Positions 41,134-49,149 of a stretch of 51,222 nt of DNA are shown piece by piece. The notes under the pieces are model-generated. The model was not told the origin of the DNA and did no database searches. It saw only the letters and a list, made by a program, of their open reading frames with translations. A program made the position numbers and the translations under genes. Each line of letters starts with the position of its first letter. Position 1 is the stretch's first letter. Source of the stretch: a bacterium (GTDB lineage Bacteria; Patescibacteriota; Minisyncoccia; UBA6257; 2-01-FULL-56-20); the NCBI GenBank assembly GCA_021827685.1, contig JAKAUM010000004.1:1-51222 (forward strand), read 5' to 3'.

Positions 41134-42649
41134 CATCAAGGGCCTTCCTGACCCTCCTTAAGGATTCTTCCTTTCCCAAAACATCCATGATTTCGACCGG
41201 GCCGGGGGATGCGCGCAGGCCGGACAGGGCGGTGCGCAGGGGCCAGAGCACCGCACCCCTTTTTCCTCCCGTTGCCGTAATGACATCCGTCACGGCCGCC
41301 GCAACGGCTTCGCGGGTGAACTCGCGGCCGTCGATTCCCGCGAGGGCGTCCGCGGCGGCGGCGAGCGCCGCGCGGGCTTCTTCCCGCAAACCGCCCTGCG
41401 GGACAAGAAGCGCGGCATCGTAATCCGGCAACGCGAAAAAGAATTTCCCGTGCTCGAGGAAATCCGCGAGCGTATCGGCGCGGGAACGCTCCACCGCGAC
41501 GAATTTGCGGAGAAATTCAGGATCGTCGGTCCGCTCCGCAAAAAGCTTTCCGGACGAGGGCATTGCACCGCCCGCGCTTCCGCCGCTCCCCTGCCCCGCG
41601 CCGCCGCCAAGCCTCGCCCGGGCGAAAAACGGTCCAAGCGCCCGGACGATCTCTTCGTCCGGCATGGTTTTCATATACTCGCGGTTCAGCCAATTGAGCT
41701 TCTGCTCGTCGAACACGGCGCCGGCCGCTTGCACGCCTGCAAGATCGAATGCTTTCGCGAGCTCGTCCGCGGGCCAAACCTCGCGGTCGCCCTTCGGATG
41801 CCATCCGAGGAATGCCAGGAAATTCACGACGGCGGCGGGCAGGTATCCCCGGCGGCGGTACGAGAGGAGCGCCGTATCGGAAAAACGCTTGGACATTTTC
41901 GAACGGTCGGCGTTCAGGATGAGCGGAATGTGCGCGTAAATGGGTTCGGCGAATCCGAGAGCCCGCTGGAAGAGAATCTGCTTCGGCGTATTCGAAAGAT
42001 GGTCTTCGCCGCGGATGACGTGCGTGATTTCCATGAGCGCGTCGTCCACGACGACCGTGAAATTATAGAGCGGCGCCGCAAGATTCTTTGCGATCACGAT
42101 ATCGCCGAAGAGCGAGGCGTCAAAAGACACCTTCCCGCGGATCATGTCGTTGAATTCCACTTTTGTCGCAGGCACCTTGAACCGGATTGCCTGCGGCGCC
42201 TGGCCTTCCGGCGGCGCCGCGAGCGAACGGCACCGGCCCCCGTACCGCGGCGGAAGCCCCTGGGAAAGAAGGGCTTCGCGCTGGGCTTCGAGTTCTTCCT
42301 TCGTGCAATAGCAATAATATGCGTCGCCTTTTGCGAGAAGCTCTTCGAGATATTTTCTATAATGCGCGCCCCTCTCGCTCTGGCGGAAAGGGCCCTCGTC
42401 CCACCCGAGGCCGAGCCACGAGAGGCCATCGATAATGTCCTTCTCGAACTCTTCTTTGGACCGCGCGGCGTCCGTGTCCTCGATGCGCAGGATGAATACG
42501 CCGCCTCGCCTGCGCGCAAAAAGCCAGTTAAAGAGCGCCGTACGGGCGCTGCCTATATGCAACGGCCCCGTCGGGCTCGGAGCGAACCGCACCCGCACTG
42601 CGCCGCCGGAGGCGCCGGGTATTGCCGATCGTTCGGACATTCCTTTCAT
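41126..42649 (-). CDS. gltX: Glutamate--tRNA ligase
   Basis: This class I synthetase charges tRNA-Glu (and probably tRNA-Gln, if an amidotransferase exists). RFAPSPTGPLHIGSARTALFNWLFAR contains the HIGH-type motif, DRSKMSKRFSD the KMSKS motif, and IRGEDHLSNTPKQ the conserved core. YCYCTKEEL supplies Cys residues like the zinc site of other GluRS. A Gly/Ser-rich insert (LGGGAGQGSGGSAGGAMPSSG) sits in the anticodon-binding half. Several ATGs lie at 42640-42661; I choose 42649 (MKGMSERS), 10 bases after TAGTAT, but 42655 is possible. It has about 507 residues. Confidence 0.94.
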   Translation of the reverse strand: MKGMSERSAIPGASGGAVRVRFAPSPTGPLHIGSARTALFNWLFARRRGGVFILRIEDTDAARSKEEFEKDIIDGLSWLGLGWDEGPFRQSERGAHYRKYLEELLAKGDAYYCYCTKEELEAQREALLSQGLPPRYGGRCRSLAAPPEGQAPQAIRFKVPATKVEFNDMIRGKVSFDASLFGDIVIAKNLAAPLYNFTVVVDDALMEITHVIRGEDHLSNTPKQILFQRALGFAEPIYAHIPLILNADRSKMSKRFSDTALLSYRRRGYLPAAVVNFLAFLGWHPKGDREVWPADELAKAFDLAGVQAAGAVFDEQKLNWLNREYMKTMPDEEIVRALGPFFARARLGGGAGQGSGGSAGGAMPSSGKLFAERTDDPEFLRKFVAVERSRADTLADFLEHGKFFFALPDYDAALLVPQGGLREEARAALAAAADALAGIDGREFTREAVAAAVTDVITATGGKRGAVLWPLRTALSGLRASPGPVEIMDVLGKEESLRRVRKALDVV

Positions 42650-42725
42650 ATACATGCCCATACTACCGCAGAACGCGAGTTTTACAAGCCGGTTCCGCCC
42701 GCCGGGGCGGCTCTCATCCTTATTC

Positions 42726-43853
42726 TCAAAGGAGGGAAAGTATCCCGTTGGCGACCGTCTCCGCCGCGCCCGGAGCCGCGAACTTCGCGGCGGCGGCGGA
42801 CATTTTCGCACGCGCGCCCTCGTTGCCCAAAAGCGATCTAAGCTGATCAAGAAAGATCCTAGGCAGGAGGTTCTCCTCTTCTATCACCACCGCGGCGCCC
42901 GCTTCCGCATACGCGTAGGCGTTCGCGCGCTGATGGCCGTTCGCGGATTCCTCAAGGGGGATGAGAATCGCAGGCACGCCGAATGCGGCGAGTTCAAAAA
43001 TCGTGCCGCTCCCCGCGCGCGCGACCGCAAGATCGGCCGCCGCGAGCGCGGTGGGCATATCCTTGTCCAAAAATCCCGCCGCCTTGTAGCGGTTCTCGAA
43101 TCCGGCGTCGATCGTCGCCGCGCGCGCAAGCCGCTCGGTTTCCGCAAGGTTCGCAACGCCGGCCTGATGAAGCACCTGCGCGAGCTTGACGACCTCGCCA
43201 AGGTTCTCGAGAAGGAAGAGATTGATCCTCCGGGCGCCCTGCGACCCGCCGAGGACGAGCACTAAGGGGTCGGACTGCTTGAAGCCGAGCGATTCCTTCG
43301 CGGCGCCGTGCTCCGCGCGGAACGAAGCGAGTGCCGCGCGCACCGGATTGCCCGAAAGCTCGGTTTTCGACTGGTCGAAGTATCGCGCCGCTTCCGGAAA
43401 GCTCACGAAAATCTTCGATGCGTAGCGCCCGGAAGCACGGTTCGTTTTCCCGGGCACCGCGTCCGATTCATGGATGACGATGGGGATCCGGTAAAAATGC
43501 CCGGCGGCCACCACGGGGAAGGCGCCCGTGCCGCCCTTCGAGAAAATCACATCGGGCATGAAGAAAAAAAGCTTCCAGAGGGCCTGCAGGAAACCGATGG
43601 CGAATTTCGGCGCATCCAGGAAATTGAGCACCGACGCGTACGCGCGCATCTTCCCGGCCGCAATCGGCGCGTTCTCTACGCCGCAATTTTCAAAAAGCGT
43701 TTCATAGCCGTCGCGCGGCCCCATGCGGACAAACCGGTAAGGGACGCCCGCCTCGTTAAACTCTTTGCAAAGCGCCTCGACGACGGCAATGGCGGGGTAT
43801 GCGTGTCCCCCACTGCCCCCGCCCGCAAGCACTATTCTGATCGTGCGTTTCAT
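42726..43853 (-). CDS. murG: UDP-N-acetylglucosamine--lipid I transferase
   Basis: MurG adds GlcNAc to lipid I, giving lipid II, on the inner face of the membrane. Motifs: VLAGGGSGGHAYPAIAVVEAL, KGGTGAFPVVAAGHFYRIPIVIHESDAVPG, LVLGGSQGARRINLFLLE, and ARAGSGTIFELAAFGVPAILIPLEESANGHQRANA. At 375 residues it is full length. It starts 6 bases after ftsW ends. Its substrate comes from MraY (7173-8225) and its product goes to FtsW, encoded just upstream. Confidence 0.95.
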   Translation of the reverse strand: MKRTIRIVLAGGGSGGHAYPAIAVVEALCKEFNEAGVPYRFVRMGPRDGYETLFENCGVENAPIAAGKMRAYASVLNFLDAPKFAIGFLQALWKLFFFMPDVIFSKGGTGAFPVVAAGHFYRIPIVIHESDAVPGKTNRASGRYASKIFVSFPEAARYFDQSKTELSGNPVRAALASFRAEHGAAKESLGFKQSDPLVLVLGGSQGARRINLFLLENLGEVVKLAQVLHQAGVANLAETERLARAATIDAGFENRYKAAGFLDKDMPTALAAADLAVARAGSGTIFELAAFGVPAILIPLEESANGHQRANAYAYAEAGAAVVIEEENLLPRIFLDQLRSLLGNEGARAKMSAAAAKFAAPGAAETVANGILSLL

Positions 43854-43859
43854 TTCCGT

Positions 43860-44999
43860 TTAGGAATATTTTGACACGTTCAGGGAAATTCCGCTCATCG
43901 TGAGGAAAATCGCGAGCGCCGTGCCGCCATAGCTTACAAAAGGCAGGGGCACGCCCGTAAGCGGGATGAGGCCCGAAGTCGCCGCCATATTGATGAATGC
44001 CTGGAGCGCGATAACCGACCCGAAGCCGACGAGAAGGGAGCGGCCGAACTTGTCGGCGGCGCGGCGGGCAAGGAGGAACATCCTGAATGCGAATGTGGCG
44101 AAAAGGGCCACGAGCGCCACGGCCCCGATGAAACCGAGCTCCTCGGCCACGATCGCAAAGATGGAATCGTCGACGGCATCGGGAAGATAGGCGCCCTTTG
44201 AGGCCGACTGGCCGTAACCCACTCCGGTGATGCCTCCGGAACCGATGGCGATGAGCGATTGGTTCAGCTGGTAATTCAATCCCTGCGTATAGGCGCTCTG
44301 ATGGAGGAAACCGAGGATGCGCGCGCGGCGGTAAGGCGTGGCGAGGACGAGAAGGCCGATCGAAGCGATGCCGAGTACGGCGGCGAGGAGGATGTAGCGG
44401 AACGGCGCCCCGCTCATAAAGTAGACGATGAGGCCGGAGGCGATAAGGATGACTACCGTGCTCGTGGCAGGCTGGAGAAGGAGCAGTCCGCCCATGACGC
44501 CGATAATCGCGAGGAACGGGACGAATCCCGAGCGGAAATCGGTCGCGCGATTGAACTTCGCATTAGAAAGCCATGCCGAGAGGTAAATAATGAGCGCGAA
44601 TTTTGCGAATTCCGCCGGCTGGAAGCTCAAAGGCCCGAGGCGGAGCCATCGGCTTGATCCGGACGCCGCATGGCCGAGCGGCGTAAAAACGAGGACGAGC
44701 GCCGCCACGGCTACGGAGAGAAGCGGCAAGGCGACCTTTTTCCAGTGCCGGTACGGAAAGAAATAGCCGAAGATAAAACCCGCCGCGCCGAGCGAAAAAC
44801 CGTAGAGGAGCTGGTGTTCCAGATAATAATACGTATTATTGAACTGAACTTTGCCGAGGCTGGACGATGCGGAAGCGAGCATCGCGATGCCGAAAAGCGC
44901 AAGCGCCGCGATAACGGCAAAAAGAAAATAGTCGGGGGTTCGCCCGCGTGCGGGCCCCGCATGCGAATGGGCGACGGAACCGGTGCGCGCGCGGGCCAT
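43860..44999 (-). CDS. ftsW: FtsW/RodA/SpoVE (SEDS) glycosyltransferase
   Basis: A SEDS protein that polymerises lipid II at the division site with a class B PBP. About ten transmembrane segments are visible. Diagnostic sequence includes GSSRWLRLGPLSFQPAEFAKFALIIYLSAWLS, LNYQLNQSLIAIGSGGITGVGYGQSASKGAYLPDAVDDSIFAIVAEELGF, and a C-terminal PLTGVPLPFVSYGGTALAIFL. The N-terminus is Arg/His-rich. FtsW is more likely than RodA because of the murG neighbour. One base separates it from the upstream gene. Confidence 0.93.
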   Translation of the reverse strand: MARARTGSVAHSHAGPARGRTPDYFLFAVIAALALFGIAMLASASSSLGKVQFNNTYYYLEHQLLYGFSLGAAGFIFGYFFPYRHWKKVALPLLSVAVAALVLVFTPLGHAASGSSRWLRLGPLSFQPAEFAKFALIIYLSAWLSNAKFNRATDFRSGFVPFLAIIGVMGGLLLLQPATSTVVILIASGLIVYFMSGAPFRYILLAAVLGIASIGLLVLATPYRRARILGFLHQSAYTQGLNYQLNQSLIAIGSGGITGVGYGQSASKGAYLPDAVDDSIFAIVAEELGFIGAVALVALFATFAFRMFLLARRAADKFGRSLLVGFGSVIALQAFINMAATSGLIPLTGVPLPFVSYGGTALAIFLTMSGISLNVSKYS

Positions 45000-45000
45000 G

Positions 45001-46533
45001 TTACGCGCGGGCGCCGGCGGCGCGCGGCGCGCGGCGGAGGGCCTTCCCGGCGCCCGCGCCCCCGCACTCGCCTCCCTTCATCGCCGTTTTCCCGTTTACG
45101 ACCGTAAACCTGATTTCGCCGCCCTTAAAGCAGGCAAGATCCGCGAAATATCCTTCGGCAACCGCTCCCCGGTCGCGCAAACCGAACTCGGCCGCAGGCG
45201 CGGAGGTGATTTTCGCCACCGCGTCCTTAAGCGGCATGAGGTTTTCCTTTTCCGCCATCGCGAGAAAATCGGTGAACGTGCTTTTCGTGCGGGACGACTT
45301 GAGCTGTTTTCCGCGGAACGGCGCTTCGGCGAAACTCGGCGCGTTGGATGCTATAAAACTGTGCGGGCTTGCGATTGCCCGCCGCGCGGCCGCCACATTC
45401 ACATTCCGATACAGCACCGCGCCGCGCATCCTCATCGCAACCATAAGGCGGATGAGGGCGTCGCGGGAATCCTCGGCCTCGTACATTTCCTTGATCTCGC
45501 GGAGGGAACGGCCGACGAGAGAGTCGTTGCCCGGCGCCTGCGCGACGATAAGGCGATCCTCGTCAGGCGCCGGCATATCCGCCCTTACCCGTTTCGCAAA
45601 CCATTCGTCCTTCACGTTCGCCATCATGCGGCCCGCGCCACCGTTCTGGGCCCATTCGGGCAGGAAGGAATATATCGGCAGGAGCATGTCCTCCGAAGGA
45701 TAAAGGTCGAAGTGGAAATCAGCGGATTGCGGCAAAGATTCGATTAGATCGAGCGCCGCCGAATATTCCCTTTCCGCGCCGCGGATGGGAACGAAATGGC
45801 TTACGAGCGTCCGCGCGCCGGATCCTTTTGCAAGCGCGATGGTTTCCTCGACGGATTTTTCCACACCCTTGTCCATATTCCGAAGGTGCGTCGCGTATAC
45901 GCCCCCCGCGCTTTTCACAATATCGGCAACGAGCTTCAATTCGCCCGGCGGCGTGCTCCGCTCATGCACATAGGCAAGCCCGGTGGAGATGCCGAAAGCG
46001 CCTTCCCGCAAGGCCTCCCGCAAAGTCCCCGCGAGCACGCCGAGTTCGTTCTTCGTAAGCTCGCGGAGGGCTTCTCCGGTAATCGCGCGGCGGACCGTTC
46101 CGTGCCCCGCGAGCGTACCGAAGTTGACCCCGAGCCGGAACTTATCGAGCGCGCGGAGGAACTCCGCCGTCGTATGCCATCCCACGTTCGCGCGGTTCGG
46201 ATCCGTCCATTTGCCGACGGATTCCAGACTGCCGTAGAGGAGCGGCGCGAGGGACGCGCCGCACATGCCGCCGAAAATGGTCGTGACGCCTTGCTTTAAA
46301 AAATCCTCCTGGGCGGGATAGTCGAGAAGGGAAAGATAATGATCCGAGTCCGTGTTGACGTCGATGAAACCCGGCGAAAGGTAAGCTCCCCCGCCGTCGA
46401 GCACCTCGTCCGCTTTCTTGTTGGGGAAATTGCCGATGGCGGAAATCCGCTCTCCGCTTATAAAAACATCGGTCGGCTCCGGAAACTCCCGCGCGCCGCC
46501 GAGGATCAGGACATTTCGGACGAGAAGCGTCAT
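45001..46533 (-). CDS. D-aminoacylase-like amidohydrolase, altered metal site
   Basis: The protein (510 residues) has the N-acyl-D-amino-acid deacylase plan: a small beta domain (LVRNVLILGGAREFPEPTDVFISGERISAIG), then the TIM barrel with PGFIDVNTDSDH, QGVTTIFGGMCGASLAP, YATHLRN and LVSHFVPI. Family members normally read PGFIDxHxH; here the two His are N and D, so one metal site is lost. The Cys (GGMCG) and later His residues of the tight site are kept. The activity may thus be altered. It could act on D-amino-acid peptides from wall turnover, given ftsW and murG beside it. A basic Ala/Arg tail ends the protein. Confidence 0.85.
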   Translation of the reverse strand: MTLLVRNVLILGGAREFPEPTDVFISGERISAIGNFPNKKADEVLDGGGAYLSPGFIDVNTDSDHYLSLLDYPAQEDFLKQGVTTIFGGMCGASLAPLLYGSLESVGKWTDPNRANVGWHTTAEFLRALDKFRLGVNFGTLAGHGTVRRAITGEALRELTKNELGVLAGTLREALREGAFGISTGLAYVHERSTPPGELKLVADIVKSAGGVYATHLRNMDKGVEKSVEETIALAKGSGARTLVSHFVPIRGAEREYSAALDLIESLPQSADFHFDLYPSEDMLLPIYSFLPEWAQNGGAGRMMANVKDEWFAKRVRADMPAPDEDRLIVAQAPGNDSLVGRSLREIKEMYEAEDSRDALIRLMVAMRMRGAVLYRNVNVAAARRAIASPHSFIASNAPSFAEAPFRGKQLKSSRTKSTFTDFLAMAEKENLMPLKDAVAKITSAPAAEFGLRDRGAVAEGYFADLACFKGGEIRFTVVNGKTAMKGGECGGAGAGKALRRAPRAAGARA

Positions 46534-47523
46534 TTACTTCACGAGGTTTGCCGGCGCGCCCTCCGCGAAAGCGACGATGTTGTCGATCGTAGTATCGAGG
46601 ATCCGGAAGAAGGCCTCGCGCGTATTGAATGCGTTGTGCGGCGTCATAACCACGTTGGGCATCGCGGCAAGGCCGCCGTCGGCGGCCATGTCGCCCGCTT
46701 TCATTTCCGTTTCTTCTTCCAATACGTCGAGTCCCGCGCCGCCGAGCGCGCCCGCCTGGAGCGCCGCGCGGAGAGCCGCGGTTTCCACGATCGCGCCGCG
46801 GGCGGTGTTCACGAGATATGCGCCGCGCTTCATAAGGCCGATGTTCTGGGCGTTGATTAGGTGATGCGTGGACGGAAGATAGGGGGCGTGGATCGTCACG
46901 ATGTCGCTCTGCGCGAGGAGATCCGCAAGTTCGAAATACCGGAAATCCATTTCCTTCGCAAAAGCGTCGTCGCGATAAACGTCGTAAGCCGCGACCGTCA
47001 TGCCGAAGCCCTTTGCCATCCGGATGGCATGCTTGCCGATGCGGCCGGTGCCGACCACGCCCAGCGTTTTTCCCGCAAGGTCGAAACCGCAGAGTCCATC
47101 CGTCGTAAACCGTTTTTCATCGCGCACGCGGGCGCGCGCTTCGCAAATTTTCCGCGAAAGCGCGAGGATGAGCGCAAAAGCGAACTCGGCGACCGTGTTC
47201 TCGCCGTATGCCGGCACCGAGGAGACCGGAATCCCCCGCGCGGCGGCGGCGGCCAGGTCAATATGGTCGTATCCGGTCGAAAGCGTCGAAATAAACCTAA
47301 TTGACGGCAATTTCGCGATCACCTCCGCGCTCACCGCCGAATCCATGAAGACGCCGAGGACGTCGAAGTCCGCGCCCGCCGGAACGTGATCCTTGTCCAG
47401 GATGCCGTCCGCGAATTCCACCTCCACGCCGGCTGTTTTTAATTTTTCGTTCCGACGGAGATACGCTTCCCCTTCTTCGCCCCAGCGCCCGCAATTGAAA
47501 AAAACGGCCTTGTGCTTGTTCAT
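46534..47523 (-). CDS. D-2-hydroxyacid dehydrogenase (D-lactate dehydrogenase-like)
   Basis: An NAD-dependent enzyme, most likely reducing pyruvate to D-lactate. The Rossmann loop is GVVGTGRIGKHAIRMAKGFG; the substrate/catalytic triad is Arg in VNTARGAIV, Glu in LDVLEEE and His in MTPHNAFNTREA. TLSTGYDHIDLAAAAARGIPVSSVPAYGENTVAEFAF is the conserved N-terminal interface. It has 329 residues. It opens the operon that continues into the amidohydrolase, ftsW and murG, and has its own TGgTATAAT promoter 6 bases before ATG. Confidence 0.92.
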   Translation of the reverse strand: MNKHKAVFFNCGRWGEEGEAYLRRNEKLKTAGVEVEFADGILDKDHVPAGADFDVLGVFMDSAVSAEVIAKLPSIRFISTLSTGYDHIDLAAAAARGIPVSSVPAYGENTVAEFAFALILALSRKICEARARVRDEKRFTTDGLCGFDLAGKTLGVVGTGRIGKHAIRMAKGFGMTVAAYDVYRDDAFAKEMDFRYFELADLLAQSDIVTIHAPYLPSTHHLINAQNIGLMKRGAYLVNTARGAIVETAALRAALQAGALGGAGLDVLEEETEMKAGDMAADGGLAAMPNVVMTPHNAFNTREAFFRILDTTIDNIVAFAEGAPANLVK

Positions 47524-47529
47524 AAGAAC

Positions 47530-47538
47530 ATTATACCA
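47530..47538 (-). promoter_or_regulatory. Extended -10 for leaderless D-lactate dehydrogenase-like gene
   Basis: TGgTATAAT on the minus strand lies 6 bases before ATG at 47523 and should drive the downstream cell-wall operon. It touches the stem of the terminator at 47538-47569. Confidence 0.65.
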
Positions 47539-47569
47539 AAACCGCCGCCCGAGGGAGGGCGGCGGTTTT
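47538..47569. terminator. Rho-independent terminator, both strands
   Basis: A perfect 13-bp stem, AAAACCGCCGCCC with GGGCGGCGGTTTT, and a 6-base loop. It separates the sigma/membrane-protein transcript from the D-lactate dehydrogenase operon. The stretch 47570-47742 holds no convincing gene. Confidence 0.8.
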
Positions 47570-47742
47570 GCGGCCGTCGGCCCGGGTCGAAACGGGCGGC
47601 GGCCGGGAAAGAGCCATGTTGTGTTTATGCTCGTGTTCTCACATATTGTGGTGTGCGCAGTGCGTAATATTTTTTATGGTTTGGCGGCCTTTGTCCGCAA
47701 CGGCTGGCCTGCTCGCGTGATATCCCGTTGCGCTTGCCAACC

Positions 47743-48447
47743 TCATTGATTACTACACCCCGTGCACGGCGATATTTCGCCCACTCCGATCGCGCGGATG
47801 GTTCCGCTCCCATTGCGATCGCCGAAAACCACCACTTCCTCTCCCGATCGGGGCGCAAAAGAAGGTTCCAGGAAAGTAGCCGTCGAGACCTCGATCGCGG
47901 AGGTGGCTCCGTAAAGATCCATGAGCACGAAACCGCCGGGAAGCGGCGCCTGCACGAAGCCTCGATGGATATCGTCTTCTTCGGGCACGGCAAACCCCGG
48001 GTAATAGGCCCCTACGACCGGCACGCGCTGGTGTACGCCTTCCGAAAAAACCTCCCTTCGAAGCGAGGTGCCGATAATAAGAAGGTTCGCGGCGGCGATA
48101 AGGCAAAGCGCCCCGAGGAGCGAGTACACGATCGGCCAGCGGTAGCCCCACGGATAGCGGTGCATGATGGCCGCGAGCGTGGCGAGCAGGATCGCCACGA
48201 GCCCGATGAGCGCCCACGGGAGAGAAGTGAAGAAGGCGGACCATCCGGCCAGCCCGAACTCCGGCTCATACCATACGCCGCTCTCGCGCAGGGCAAACAC
48301 GGCGAAACCCGCGAGGTAGATCATAAGGAGAAGCACGATCACCCCGATGAGAATGCCGGTCGCGGTGCGCAAAGCGAAATACGCCTTCGGGCGCATTTTC
48401 GCCTCGCCGCGCGTTATCTTCCCCAAAACCTCTTCTTCTATTGCCAT
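47743..48447 (-). CDS. Membrane protein downstream of the ECF sigma factor
   Basis: A 234-residue protein with an N-terminal cytoplasmic segment (MAIEEEVLGKITRGEAKMRPKAYF), about four transmembrane helices (LIGVIVLLLMIYLAGF, SLPWALIGLVAILLATLAAIM, IVYSLLGALCLIAAANLLII) and a C-terminal outer domain ending CTGCSNQ. The position right after a sigma factor suggests a membrane-bound anti-sigma or sensor, but no ZAS zinc motif is seen; this is inference. ATG48447 is preferred over the TTG at 48480 that overlaps the sigma gene; AGGA lies just before it. Confidence 0.7.
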   Translation of the reverse strand: MAIEEEVLGKITRGEAKMRPKAYFALRTATGILIGVIVLLLMIYLAGFAVFALRESGVWYEPEFGLAGWSAFFTSLPWALIGLVAILLATLAAIMHRYPWGYRWPIVYSLLGALCLIAAANLLIIGTSLRREVFSEGVHQRVPVVGAYYPGFAVPEEDDIHRGFVQAPLPGGFVLMDLYGATSAIEVSTATFLEPSFAPRSGEEVVVFGDRNGSGTIRAIGVGEISPCTGCSNQ

Positions 48448-48460
48448 CTTTCCTAAGTTA

Positions 48461-49030
48461 TTACTGTTTATTTCCCACAATCTTTCGAAGGGCCGCTTTG
48501 CCGCGCTGGAGGCGGATGCCGACGGTCGAAACCGGAACGCGCAGGACGTCGGCGATCTCCTTGTAGTCCATCTCCTCGAAATAATAGAGGACGAGCGGCT
48601 CGCGATATTTCGGATCGAGCGCGCCGAGCGATTTCTCGACGAGCGATTTTATTTCCTTCCGCTCGACGTCCCCGTCCGCCGTTTCTTTCGCCACGGGATG
48701 GGGAAAGAGCAGGTCGAAGTCAAAAATGGAAACCGACGCCTCGCGCTTCGTCTTTTTTATCGCATTCACGAATTCGTTGTGCGCGATGCGGTAAATCCAG
48801 GGGGAAAAACGGCGCCGGGCGTCGAAGCTTTTGATGTTCACGTACGACTTGATGAACACATCCTGCAGAAGGTCATTCGCGCGGTCGCGATCGAAAAAAA
48901 ACCGCTCCGCATAACGCCTTAGTTTCGGCTCGTAGCGTTCCACAATGATCCGAAAGGCCTCTCGATCCCCTTCCTGTACGAGGATCGCAACCTCCTCATC
49001 CGATCTTTCGGGAGTGTCCGACATGGTCAT
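48461..49030 (-). CDS. RNA polymerase ECF-type sigma factor
   Basis: A sigma-70 family group 4 protein with region 2 (AFRIIVERYEPKLRRYAERFFFDRDRANDLLQDVFIKSYVNIKSFDARRRFSPWIYRIAHNEFVNAIKK) and region 4 (LDPKYREPLVLYYFEEMDYKEIADVLRVPVSTVGIRLQRGKAALRKI). It has 189 residues. It should direct polymerase to a specific stress or envelope regulon. Starts at 49030 and 49024 are both possible; a weak TATCTC box is 7 bases before 49030. The membrane protein gene follows 13 bases after its stop. Confidence 0.92.
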   Translation of the reverse strand: MTMSDTPERSDEEVAILVQEGDREAFRIIVERYEPKLRRYAERFFFDRDRANDLLQDVFIKSYVNIKSFDARRRFSPWIYRIAHNEFVNAIKKTKREASVSIFDFDLLFPHPVAKETADGDVERKEIKSLVEKSLGALDPKYREPLVLYYFEEMDYKEIADVLRVPVSTVGIRLQRGKAALRKIVGNKQ

Positions 49031-49149
49031 TCGTTGAGAGATATGCGAAGCCGGGCGAATATGCGGCAATCTTCGGCAATCGGCGGCCGCCCTCCGCGCG
49101 CATATCTTACATACTACGACCCTGCCGCCCAATTTGTTTCATAAATCTT

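Noticed and set aside
47616-47720. 34-codon Cys-rich frame with GGAAAGAG before its ATG
   Set aside because: No terminator or membrane or fold features follow, and it lies in an otherwise empty spacer. Too weak to call.
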